Source: an uncultured Oscillospiraceae bacterium
GTDB taxonomy: Bacteria; Bacillota; Clostridia; Oscillospirales; Oscillospiraceae
Length of the DNA stretch: 35,692 nucleotides
Direction of reading: 5' to 3'
Assembly (NCBI GenBank): GCA_944387095.1
Contig: CALXDP010000019.1
Span: forward strand, 1 to 35,692
In this document: piece by piece, positions 8,235-15,422 of the stretch
How the letters are laid out: every line of letters begins with the position of its first letter
Numbering within the stretch: position 1 is the stretch's first letter
The notes under the pieces: model-generated
Databases searched by the model: none
The model's input: the letters and a program-made list of their open reading frames with translations, nothing else
What the model was told of the DNA's origin: nothing
Position numbers and translations under genes: made by a program

Positions 8235-8453
8235 TTGGCAAAGGACGATATGATCGAGTTGGAGGGGGTTGTCACCGAGGCCCTGCCCAACACCACGTTC
8301 CATGTGGACATCGGAAACGGCCACATTATTTTGGCGCACATCTCCGGCAAGCTGCGCATGAATTTCATCCGCATCCTGCCCGGCGACAAGGTGACGGTGC
8401 AGATGTCGCCGTATGACCTGACCAAAGGTCGCATCACCTGGCGCTCGAAGTAA
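8235..8453 (+). CDS. infA: Translation initiation factor IF-1
   Basis: This 72-residue OB-fold protein is IF-1, which occupies the A site during initiation. The sequence [20 protein letters not shown] and KGRITWR at the end are family standards. The start codon is TTG at 8235, because only this start gives the universal MAKDD N-terminus. GGAGGT (8221-8226), inside the end of the KOW gene, is at normal spacing. A TTG start for IF-1 may lower translation. Confidence 0.97.
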   Translation: MAKDDMIELEGVVTEALPNTTFHVDIGNGHIILAHISGKLRMNFIRILPGDKVTVQMSPYDLTKGRITWRSK

Positions 8454-8699
<246 letters not shown>

Positions 8700-8717
8700 A
8701 GGAGGGGCAGGAGGAAT

Positions 8718-9086
8718 ATGGCACGTATTGCCGGCATTGATCTGCCGAAGGAAAAGCGAGTCGAGATCGGACTCACCTATATTTACGGAATCGGCCGCAC
8801 CAGCGCCAACAAAATTCTGGAGAAGGCGGGCATCAACCCCGACACCCGCGTGAAGGACCTCACCGATGCGGAAGAGGCCAAGCTGCGCGAGATCATCGGC
8901 CACGAGTACGTGGTGGAGGGCGATCTGCGCCGCAATGTGGCGATGGACATCAAGCGGCTGACCGAGATCGGCTGCTACCGCGGCGTCCGCCACCGCAAGG
9001 GCCTGCCCGTCCGCGGCCAGCGCTCCAAGACCAACGCCCGCACCCGGAAGGGTCCCAAGCGCACTGTGGCCAACAAGAAGAAGTAA
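8718..9086 (+). CDS. rpsM: Ribosomal protein S13
   Basis: The 122-residue product is S13, in the head of the small subunit and contacting the P-site tRNA. The start [20 protein letters not shown] and the basic tail ([20 protein letters not shown]) are typical. The helix-hairpin-helix region ([19 protein letters not shown]) is at residues 21-39. It follows rpmJ by 18 bases with a GGAGG-type Shine-Dalgarno. Confidence 0.99.
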   Translation: MARIAGIDLPKEKRVEIGLTYIYGIGRTSANKILEKAGINPDTRVKDLTDAEEAKLREIIGHEYVVEGDLRRNVAMDIKRLTEIGCYRGVRHRKGLPVRGQRSKTNARTRKGPKRTVANKKK

Positions 9087-9100
9087 GGAGGGATTGACAC

Positions 9101-9496
9101 ATGGCTACCGCAAAGAAAGTAATCAAGCGCCGTCGTGAGCGCAAGAATGTGGAGAAGGGTCAGGTTCACATCCGCTCCTCCTTCAACAACACCATGATCA
9201 CCGTCACCGATATGCAGGGCAACGCCCTATCCTGGGCTTCTTCCGGTGAGATGGGCTTCCGGGGCTCCCGCAAGTCCACTCCCTTTGCGGCCCAGACTGC
9301 CGCGGAGACTGCCGCCAACGCCGCGATTGAGCAGTGCGGCCTGAAGAGCGTGGAAGTGTACGTGAAGGGCCCCGGCCAGGGCCGCGAGGCCGCCATCCGG
9401 GCGCTGCAGGCCGTGGGCCTGGAGGTCACCCTGATCAAGGACGTGACTCCCGTTCCCCACAACGGCTGCCGTCCGCCCAAGCGCCGCCGCGTGTAA
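9101..9496 (+). CDS. rpsK: Ribosomal protein S11
   Basis: This 131-residue protein is S11, part of the platform of the small subunit. The motifs [33 protein letters not shown] and the end [17 protein letters not shown] are diagnostic. The spacing to rpsM is 14 bases with AAGGAGGG upstream. Confidence 0.99.
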   Translation: MATAKKVIKRRRERKNVEKGQVHIRSSFNNTMITVTDMQGNALSWASSGEMGFRGSRKSTPFAAQTAAETAANAAIEQCGLKSVEVYVKGPGQGREAAIRALQAVGLEVTLIKDVTPVPHNGCRPPKRRRV

Positions 9497-9517
9497 TCTG
9501 GAAGGAGGAAAACCAAT

Positions 9518-10117
9518 ATGGCTAAGAATATGCAGCCCTATCTGAAGCGTTGCGCCACACTGGGGATCTCTCCCGCGGTGATGGGTATCAGCAAGCAGAC
9601 CAACCGCCGCCCCGGCCCCCAGCGGCGCAGCAAGAAGAGCGAGTACGCCCTGCAGCTGACCGAGAAGCAGAAGGTCAAGTTCATCTACGGCGTGCTGGAG
9701 AAGCAGTTTCACTCCTACTATCTGAAGGCCGCCCGGATGAAGGGCAACACCGGTGACGAGCTGATGTCCCTGCTGGAGCGCCGCCTGGACAATGTGGTGT
9801 TCCGCCTGGGCCTGGCCAGCACCCGCCGGGAGGCCCGTCAGCTGGTCAATCACGGCCATTTCACCGTCAACGGCAAGCGGGTGAACATCCCCTCTTACCT
9901 GGTGAAGCTGGACGACGTGGTGGCCGTGCGGGATAAGAGCCGCTCCTCTGTCAAGTTTAAGAAGATGGTGGAAGAGGACAAATTCGTGGCCGCGCCCAAG
10001 TGGCTGGAGAAGAGCAAGAACGCTCCGCTGGAGGGCAAGGTGGTCGCCATACCCGGCCGGGATGATCTGGACTTTGATGTGTCCGTCAACCTTATCGTGG
10101 AGCTGTATTCCAAGTAA
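9518..10117 (+). CDS. rpsD: Ribosomal protein S4 (zinc-free form)
   Basis: The 199-residue product is S4, a primary 16S binder that helps form the mRNA entry site. The S4 domain is seen in DNVVFRLGLASTRREARQL and VNHGHFTVNGKRVNIPSY (about residues 87-125). The N-terminus has the YLKRCATLGISP pattern with a single cysteine instead of the zinc-binding cysteine cluster, so this is the C-minus form. It sits in the alpha operon between rpsK and rpoA. Confidence 0.98.
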   Translation: MAKNMQPYLKRCATLGISPAVMGISKQTNRRPGPQRRSKKSEYALQLTEKQKVKFIYGVLEKQFHSYYLKAARMKGNTGDELMSLLERRLDNVVFRLGLASTRREARQLVNHGHFTVNGKRVNIPSYLVKLDDVVAVRDKSRSSVKFKKMVEEDKFVAAPKWLEKSKNAPLEGKVVAIPGRDDLDFDVSVNLIVELYSK

Positions 10118-10188
10118 TGCAGCAGCCCTCGCGATACCGCAACCATTTCTGGCAGGCTATGCCACAGTAAAAGGAGGGTAAACACGAT

Positions 10189-11139
10189 ATGGTAGAAATT
10201 CAGAAGCCGCGTATTGAGTGCATGGAAGCTGTCGGGGATGATACCTACGGCAAATATGTGGTAGAGCCCCTGGAGCGGGGCTATGGCACCACCATCGGGA
10301 ACTCCCTGCGCCGGATTCTGCTGTCCTCTCTGCCCGGAACGGCTGTGACCAGCATCAAGATCGCCGGCGTGCAGCACGAGTTCAGCACCATCCCCGGGGT
10401 CAAGGAAGATGTGACGGAGATCGTGCTCAACGTGAAGGGGATCATTGCCAAGCTGTACAGCGAAGGGGTCAAAACGGTCTACATCGAGGCCTCCGGCGAG
10501 GGGACCGTCACCGCCGGCGACATCAAGGCGGACAGCGATGTGGAGGTGCTCAATCCGGAGCACCACATCGCAACCCTGGGCCCCGACGCCGCCTTGAACA
10601 TGGAGCTTACCCTGTCCCAGGGCCGGGGCTATGTCACCGCTGACAAGAACAAGTCCTCCCAGACCATCATCGGGGTGATTCCCGTGGACTCTGTATACAC
10701 TCCGGTGCGCAAGGTCAACTATACCGTGGAGAACACCCGTGTGGGTGATGCCACCGATTATGATAAGCTCACCCTGGAGGTATGGACCAACGGCACCATT
10801 TCCGCCCGGGATGCCGTCTCTCTGGGCGCCCGCATTCTGGTGGATCACTTTACCCTGTTCACCGACCTGTCTGAGACCATGGGCTCCAAGGCCACTGTGG
10901 TGGAGAAGGCGGAGGCGCAGCGAGACAAAGTGCTGGAGATGACCATCGAAGAGCTGGACCTGTCCGTGCGCTCCTTCAACTGCCTGAAGCGGGCCAACAT
11001 CAACACCGTGGAGGACCTGATCTCCAAGACGGAAGAAGAGATGATGAAGGTGCGCAACCTGGGCCGCAAGAGCCTGGAAGAGGTCATCAACAAGCTGGCC
11101 ATGATGGGGCTGTCCCTGGCCAGCGATGAAAACGCTTGA
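10189..11139 (+). CDS. rpoA: RNA polymerase alpha subunit
   Basis: The 316-residue protein is the alpha subunit, which dimerises to start polymerase assembly. The N-terminal domain holds [20 protein letters not shown] (about residues 27-46). The C-terminal domain (about 245-305) contains the helix-hairpin-helix [18 protein letters not shown] and [10 protein letters not shown] that contacts UP elements and activators. AAGGAGGG precedes the ATG. The 71-base gap before it and the 137-base gap after it hold no gene. Confidence 0.99.
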   Translation: MVEIQKPRIECMEAVGDDTYGKYVVEPLERGYGTTIGNSLRRILLSSLPGTAVTSIKIAGVQHEFSTIPGVKEDVTEIVLNVKGIIAKLYSEGVKTVYIEASGEGTVTAGDIKADSDVEVLNPEHHIATLGPDAALNMELTLSQGRGYVTADKNKSSQTIIGVIPVDSVYTPVRKVNYTVENTRVGDATDYDKLTLEVWTNGTISARDAVSLGARILVDHFTLFTDLSETMGSKATVVEKAEAQRDKVLEMTIEELDLSVRSFNCLKRANINTVEDLISKTEEEMMKVRNLGRKSLEEVINKLAMMGLSLASDENA

Positions 11140-11276
11140 AATCGTGGAGGCCAGTCCCTCCGCTGGCAGGGCGGATGTATGTAACGTTCCATGCCGCCCA
11201 CGAAAGTCTCCGCGCAGGAGTGCCGGAACGAATCTAAACAGGATCTCGCCGTGCGAGGCCAAAGGAGAGTTTAACA

Positions 11277-11618
11277 ATGGCAACTTACCGTAAGCTGGGC
11301 AGACCCAGCGACCAGCGCCGCACTATGCTGCGCGCCATGACCACCTATCTGCTGGAGAATGGGCAGATCAAGACCACCTACGCCCGCGCGAAGGAGGTCG
11401 CTCCCATGGCGGAGAAGATGATCACTCTGGCCAAGAAGAACACCCTGGCGGACTATCGCCGGGTGCTGTCCTACCTGACCAAGGAGGATGTGGCCAAGAA
11501 GCTGTTTCACCAGATTGGGCCCAAGTATGCCGACCGCAATGGCGGCTATACCCGGGTGCTGAAGATGGGACCCCGCCGCGGCGACGGGGCAGAGATGGCC
11601 ATCGTACAGCTAGTGTAA
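11277..11618 (+). CDS. rplQ: Ribosomal protein L17
   Basis: The 113-residue protein is L17, located at the exit side of the large subunit. The start [20 protein letters not shown] and the end [13 protein letters not shown] are typical, and the gene is intact. AAAGGAGAG precedes the ATG. Its last 12 codons and terminator are duplicated 208 bases downstream. That second copy has no upstream reading frame and is only a remnant. Confidence 0.99.
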   Translation: MATYRKLGRPSDQRRTMLRAMTTYLLENGQIKTTYARAKEVAPMAEKMITLAKKNTLADYRRVLSYLTKEDVAKKLFHQIGPKYADRNGGYTRVLKMGPRRGDGAEMAIVQLV

Positions 11619-11661
11619 GCAAATACGGAAGATCCCCCGCCAGTGGGCGGGGGATTTTTGC
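11581..11661 (+). repeat. 81-bp direct repeat, copy 1 (rplQ end plus terminator)
   Basis: This block, from GCGACGGGGC to GGATTTTTGC, is identical over 81 bases to 11789-11869. It covers the last codons of rplQ, the stop and the terminator. Confidence 0.95.
11632..11659 (+). terminator. Terminator of the ribosomal operon
   Basis: ATCCCCCGCC (11632-11641) and GGCGGGGGAT (11646-11655) form a 10-bp GC-rich stem with an AGTG loop, followed by TTTTT. It lies 13 bases after the rplQ stop. It is a textbook intrinsic terminator. Confidence 0.93.
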
Positions 11662-11788
11662 GTCGCCGCGGCGAAATCGGGGCCCCCAGCCAAGACGAAG
11701 GCCTTGGCTGGGGAGAGGAGAGGCAAAGGAGTGGGCGGAATTTTCCGCATAGCGGAAAATGGAGGGGAGCGGATTTTGCCTCGACGAC
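11662..11788. mobile_element. 127-bp MITE-like element with terminal inverted repeats
   Basis: The spacer between the two 81-bp copies has matching ends: GTCGCCGCGGCGAAATC (11662-11678) and, in reverse complement, GTCGTCGAGGCAAAATC (11772-11788), 14 of 17 identical. Inside are two hairpins: CCCCAGCCAAG with CTTGGCTGGGG, and ATTTTCCGC with GCGGAAAAT. The inverted ends coincide exactly with the edges of the direct repeats. It has no coding capacity, so any movement would need a transposase supplied elsewhere. The MITE label is inference. Confidence 0.55.
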
Positions 11789-11869
11789 GCGACGGGGCAG
11801 AGATGGCCATCGTACAGCTAGTGTAAGCAAATACGGAAGATCCCCCGCCAGTGGGCGGGGGATTTTTGC
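11789..11869 (+). repeat. 81-bp direct repeat, copy 2
   Basis: This is the second copy of 11581-11661, identical at every base. It contains the last rplQ codons out of context and a second copy of the terminator (11840-11867). Confidence 0.95.
11840..11867 (+). terminator. Second copy of the rplQ terminator
   Basis: The stem, AGTG loop and T-tract are the same as at 11632-11659. Two terminators in series would make read-through very rare. Confidence 0.85.
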
Positions 11870-11887
11870 ATTGTCCTGCGGGAACGG

Positions 11888-11922
11888 GCAGAGCGGCGGA
11901 TCTATCAGATCTGCCGCTCTGC
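11888..11922. terminator. Hairpin between convergent genes
   Basis: GCAGAGCGGCGGATCT and AGATCTGCCGCTCTGC form a 16-bp stem (one G-U) with a three-base loop. It lies just after the end of the minus-strand gene at 11934. There is no clear T-tract on either side, so it is only a possible bidirectional terminator. Confidence 0.45.
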
Positions 11923-11933
11923 ATTTAAGCGCA

Positions 11934-12206
11934 TCAGGTGCGCAGGGCCAGTTTTTCCTGTCTCCGGTTCCGGATCCAGAGAAGGGCGTCGGTGGACACC
12001 ATCAACAGATTCAGAACATACAGATATAGGACGATGTCATAGTCATAGAAGATTTTGTTGAGGATGCCCGCGATATACCCGAGGATCAGCACCAGCAGGA
12101 AGAGACGGCTCTTCCCGTTGGTGGATTTGGATTTCACCGAGCGGTAAATGGAAAAGGGCCAGGCGGCGCCAAAACAGATCAGCATGACGGCTTCCAGAAA
12201 GCTCAA
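11934..12206 (-). CDS. Small PQ-loop/SemiSWEET-like membrane protein
   Basis: This 90-residue protein has three hydrophobic segments (about 4-18, 34-52 and 58-77). Between the first two it has FSIYRSVKSKSTNGKS, a pattern like the PQ-loop/SemiSWEET half-transporters. That fold moves small solutes such as sugars as a dimer, but no substrate can be given here. The start is TTG, overlapping the stop of the upstream YbhB-like gene in a TTGA arrangement, which suggests translational coupling. A later ATG would remove the first segment. Confidence 0.65.
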   Translation of the reverse strand: MSFLEAVMLICFGAAWPFSIYRSVKSKSTNGKSRLFLLVLILGYIAGILNKIFYDYDIVLYLYVLNLLMVSTDALLWIRNRRQEKLALRT

Positions 12207-12706
12207 TTTCGGTATTCCCCCTTCAGCGTATCCTGATCCAGGATATGGCCTTCCATGGCGTGGAACAAGTCATGGAGCATGAAGCCATTTTCCAGGGGAA
12301 GCAGGCAGTCCAGGGCGTACACATGCAGCTCATACACATGGGGCGCATTGGGTGGAGCCATGCCGCCATAAAAGCTGGATAGCTCCCTGCTCTGCTGCCC
12401 GCCCTGAATGCTGATCCAGCTGTTCACTCCCTGGACGAAATCCGTGGCGGTCTGGCTCTCGTTCTCCTCCAGGCCGCTCCGGGTGATGTTGGCGGCCAGC
12501 CAGTGCACCCAGGAAAAGCCGCCGCTGACGGGACAGGCGTCCTTATCCTCCAGAAACAGGGCGAAACACTGGGTGCCTTCCGGCGCGTCAAGGACCTGGA
12601 AAGGCAGGGAGTAGGTGGGGATGCCGTTCTCGTTGAAGCAGGTACCGTACTTGCCGTACTCATCCTGAATGACGCCGTTTACAATTCCGTGACTGATCAC
12701 TCTCAT
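12203..12706 (-). CDS. YbhB/YbcL (PEBP, Raf kinase inhibitor-like) protein
   Basis: The 167-residue product matches bacterial phosphatidylethanolamine-binding-like proteins: the ligand-site pattern FALFLEDKDAC (about residues 48-58), WVHWLAANI near the middle and the GGMAPPNAPHVYELHVYALD segment containing the G-P-x-H family motif in altered form. The biochemical role of this family in bacteria is poorly known. TTTGGAGGG precedes the ATG. It forms a two-gene operon with the PQ-loop-like gene, with overlapping ends, from the promoter at 12739-12767. Confidence 0.85.
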   Translation of the reverse strand: MRVISHGIVNGVIQDEYGKYGTCFNENGIPTYSLPFQVLDAPEGTQCFALFLEDKDACPVSGGFSWVHWLAANITRSGLEENESQTATDFVQGVNSWISIQGGQQSRELSSFYGGMAPPNAPHVYELHVYALDCLLPLENGFMLHDLFHAMEGHILDQDTLKGEYRN

Positions 12707-12738
12707 AAAAAACCCTCCAAATGTTTTTTGATGAGAGG

Positions 12739-12767
12739 ATTATATCCCAGCGGCGTAAAGCTGTAAA
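12739..12767 (-). promoter_or_regulatory. Sigma-A promoter of the YbhB operon
   Basis: On the minus strand TTTACA and TATAAT are separated by 17 bases, about 32 bases upstream of the ATG at 12706. The promoter lies just beyond the end of the hxlR-like pseudogene. Confidence 0.7.
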
Positions 12768-12771
12768 TTAC

Positions 12772-13151
12772 CTACTTTTTTGTGGGTATCGGCGCAAGGA
12801 TTCCCTTCTCGATCAAACTGTCCTGCATGCCGTGCTCCACCATGTAGTCGATTCCAATCTCCTGCATGATCTGCAGGGCGGATAGCAGCTTTTCCCCCTG
12901 GGGCCGGGTCAGGAAGTATTCTGCCTTCAAGGGATACCCTTCATAGACCGTTTTCCCGATGAATCCCAGTTCAGTCAGCTCCTTGAGATGTGAAGCAACA
13001 TCTTTTGGGTAATACCCTCAATGTCCCGCTCCAGCTTGGACAAAGAGGTAGGGCCCAGCCGGAGCCGCCAAAGGATGATGGGCTTCCATTTTCCCTTGAT
13101 CATATCGTGGGTCAGCTCCAGCGGACAGGTATAGACAGTCCGGATTTTCAT
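12772..13151 (-). pseudogene. HxlR-type regulator, frameshifted
   Basis: The first frame starts MKIRTVYTCPLELTHDMIKG and continues as a winged-helix HxlR protein through the recognition region (LSKLERDIEGITQKMLL). It then stops early. Near 12988-12996 one base is missing; in the next frame the protein resumes as HLKELTELGFIGKTVYEG and runs to a stop at 12772, with the family-typical YPLKAEYFLT and MVEHGM. The joined product would be about 126 residues, normal for HxlR. These proteins often control adjacent detoxification or efflux genes. A sequencing error cannot be excluded. Confidence 0.85.
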
Positions 13152-13224
13152 AGAGATCCCCTCCACTCTGGTGATGGCCATGCTGCGCGCCGGTAGCGGA
13201 AGCGCTGTGTCGTGGCTCACGTTT

Positions 13225-13253
13225 ATTCTAGGAGTTTCGGTTGAGCCTGTCAA
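13225..13253 (-). promoter_or_regulatory. Promoter of the hxlR-like gene
   Basis: On the minus strand TTGACA and TAGAAT are spaced by 17 bases. They lie about 75 bases upstream of the ATG at 13151 and back to back with the promoter of the exporter leader. Confidence 0.65.
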
Positions 13254-13328
13254 CCGTGGCTTTGCATTTGGAGCGGACAGCTTGAGGAAGGAGAATAGGA
13301 GAACCGGCCAGTCCGGCGAAAGCAGGGC

Positions 13329-13357
13329 TTGACAAGATCTCCGAGGGGGATTATACT
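13329..13357 (+). promoter_or_regulatory. Promoter of the leader ORF and ABC exporter
   Basis: TTGACA (13329-13334) and TATACT (13352-13357) are separated by 17 bases, close to the sigma-A ideal. No other promoter is visible before the exporter genes, so they are probably expressed by read-through of the terminator at 13503. Confidence 0.75.
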
Positions 13358-13389
13358 GAGCAGGAACTGACTGAAAGGAGGCGCGCAAG

Positions 13390-13494
13390 ATGCTGAAGAT
13401 TCGTGCAATGGGAAGCTGGAAAAGAACTGCCGTTCTGACGGGATCGCTGCGCGCCTGGAATGATGTGACGGTAAGGGTCACAGGGCTGGGCTGA
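13390..13494 (+). CDS. 34-residue leader peptide upstream of the ABC exporter
   Basis: A small open frame (MLKIRAMGSWKRTAVLTG, then 16 more residues ending TGLG) follows AAAGGAGG at good spacing. It lies 33 bases after the -10 box and ends eight bases before an intrinsic terminator. This order, promoter, tiny ORF, terminator, exporter pair, is that of BmrB in front of bmrCD in Bacillus subtilis, where ribosome stalling by antibiotics relieves termination. GGAGG-CGCG at the Shine-Dalgarno is complementary to the 5' arm of the terminator (CGCG-CC-CCTCC), which could form a competing structure. The leader role is inference from layout. Confidence 0.6.
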   Translation: MLKIRAMGSWKRTAVLTGSLRAWNDVTVRVTGLG

Positions 13495-13502
13495 TTGGTA
13501 CG

Positions 13503-13529
13503 CGCCCCTCCGGACGGAGGGGCGTTTTT
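13503..13529 (+). terminator. Terminator or attenuator before the ABC exporter
   Basis: CGCCCCTCC (13503-13511) and GGAGGGGCG (13516-13524) form a perfect 9-bp stem with a GGAC loop, followed by TTTTT. It sits between the leader ORF and the first exporter gene, which has no other visible promoter. Confidence 0.85.
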
Positions 13530-13580
13530 CTTTGCCGCCAGGCGGGGCGGTGAGATGCCCGCAGAGGGAAGGAGTGTTGT

Positions 13581-15422
13581 ATGGAAACGCAGTTTAAGTT
13601 CCCCAAGCGGGAGAAGCTGGACATGATCGTCCGGTATCTACATGGGAATCTGGGGTTCTTCGCGGGGGCCCTGCTGTGCGCCTGCCTGAGCATGGTCTTT
13701 AACGCCATGACGCCCCAGATCATCAAGATCACCGTGGACTCGGTCCTGGGGGAGGAAGAGGCCCAGCTGCCGGGGGTGCTGGAGGGCCTGATCGACCTGA
13801 GCTGGCTGAAATCCGATCCCATCCGGGCGCTGTGGATCGCCGCGGGGGCAGTGGTGATTGTGGCCATTCTCCGGGGGGTGTGTACCTATGGCCAGCGGGT
13901 CAACCTGTCCAAGGGGTCGGAGGGATTTGTGAAGCAGATCCGGGACGACCTGTACCGCCACATCCAGCGTCTGGACTTTGCGTGGCACACCGCCCATTCC
14001 ACCGGGGATATCATCCAGCGGTGTACCTCCGATGTGGACGTCATCCGCAATTTTGTATGTACTCAGCTGGTAGAAGTGGTGCGCACGGTGTTTCTCATCG
14101 TGCTGTACCTGTCCATCATGATCTCCATGAGTCCCCGGCTGTCCCTGGTCTCCCTGGTGTTCATCCCCATTGTGGGGTTATCCTCCGGGGTGTTCTACCG
14201 GAAGATCTCCCGCCGCTTCCAGGCCGCGGACGAGGCGGAAGGGGAGGTGACCACCTGCGCCCAGGAGAATTTTACCGGGGTGCGGGTGGTGCGGGCCTTT
14301 GGCCGGGAGCGGTTTGAGGAGGAGCGGTTTGAGGAGAAGAACAACCGCTTCTCCCAGCTGTGGATCCGGCTGGGCAAGCTGATGAGCGTCTACTGGGCCT
14401 CGGGCACCCTGCTCACCTGCCTGCAGGTGATGGCGGTGATCGTGGCGGGCACCATTGAGACGGTGGAGGGGCGGATGACCCTGGGTGGGTTTATCGCCTT
14501 TGTGGGCTATAACGAGACCCTGGCCTGGCCGGTGCGGGCCCTGGGGCGGGTGCTGTCCGACATGAGCAAGGCGGGGGTATCCATGGACCGGGTGGGCTAT
14601 ATCCTCAAGGCGCCGGAGGAGGGGGACGGGCCGGACGCGGAAGAGATGGAACTGGCCGGTGACATTGTCTTTGACCACGTGACCTTCGCCTATGAGGGGC
14701 AGCCGGTGCTGGAGGATGTGTCCTTCACCATTCCACATGGCAGCACCTTCGCGGTGCTGGGGGGAACGGGATCGGGGAAGAGCACCCTGATCCACCTGCT
14801 GGACCGCCTCTACGACCTGGGAGAGGGGCAGGGGCGGATCACCATCGGCGGCACCGACATCCGCAAGATCCGCCGGGACTGCCTACGCCGGCAGATCGGC
14901 CTGGTGCTCCAGGAACCCTTCCTGTTCTCTCAGACCATCCGGGAGAATATCGCCGCCACCTGCCCCCACGCCCCGGAGGAGGAGCTGCGCCATGCCGCGG
15001 CGGTGGCCTGCGTAGACGAGGCCATCACCGAGTTCCCAGATGGGTATGGCACCATGGTAGGGGAGCGGGGGGTCACCCTGTCTGGCGGTCAGAAGCAGCG
15101 GGTGGCCATCGCCCGGATGCTGATGCAGAAGGCCCCGGTGATGGTGTTTGATGACTCCCTGTCCGCCGTGGACGCGGAGACAGACGCAAAGATCCGCGCC
15201 GCCCTGCGCCGGCAGATGAAGGGGGCCACGGTGATCCTGATCTCCCACCGGATCACCACCCTGATGCAGGCCGACCGCATCCTGGTGCTGGACCGCGGTC
15301 GGGTGGCGGACATGGGCACCCACAGCGAACTGATTGCCCGCCCGGGCATCTACCAAGAGATCTATGAGATCCAGATGAGCATCGATGACCGGCGGCTTGT
15401 TGAGGAAGGGGGGAGGAGCTGA
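13581..15422 (+). CDS. ABC exporter half-transporter, degenerate-site subunit
   Basis: This 613-residue protein has an N-terminal six-helix exporter domain (about 30-330) and a C-terminal ATPase. Walker A is GGTGSGKST (near residue 393) and the signature is a perfect LSGGQ (near 500). Walker B reads VMVFDDS, with Asp in place of the catalytic Glu. Together with its partner this is the pattern of heterodimeric multidrug exporters such as BmrCD or TM287/288, in which one ATP site is inactive. It probably exports drugs or lipophilic compounds. AAGGAG precedes the ATG. It overlaps the partner gene by one base. Confidence 0.9.
   Translation: METQFKFPKREKLDMIVRYLHGNLGFFAGALLCACLSMVFNAMTPQIIKITVDSVLGEEEAQLPGVLEGLIDLSWLKSDPIRALWIAAGAVVIVAILRGVCTYGQRVNLSKGSEGFVKQIRDDLYRHIQRLDFAWHTAHSTGDIIQRCTSDVDVIRNFVCTQLVEVVRTVFLIVLYLSIMISMSPRLSLVSLVFIPIVGLSSGVFYRKISRRFQAADEAEGEVTTCAQENFTGVRVVRAFGRERFEEERFEEKNNRFSQLWIRLGKLMSVYWASGTLLTCLQVMAVIVAGTIETVEGRMTLGGFIAFVGYNETLAWPVRALGRVLSDMSKAGVSMDRVGYILKAPEEGDGPDAEEMELAGDIVFDHVTFAYEGQPVLEDVSFTIPHGSTFAVLGGTGSGKSTLIHLLDRLYDLGEGQGRITIGGTDIRKIRRDCLRRQIGLVLQEPFLFSQTIRENIAATCPHAPEEELRHAAAVACVDEAITEFPDGYGTMVGERGVTLSGGQKQRVAIARMLMQKAPVMVFDDSLSAVDAETDAKIRAALRRQMKGATVILISHRITTLMQADRILVLDRGRVADMGTHSELIARPGIYQEIYEIQMSIDDRRLVEEGGRS

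Noticed and set aside
9895-11283. A 462-codon minus-strand open frame across rpoA
   Set aside because: It overlaps rpoA completely and shows no domain pattern.
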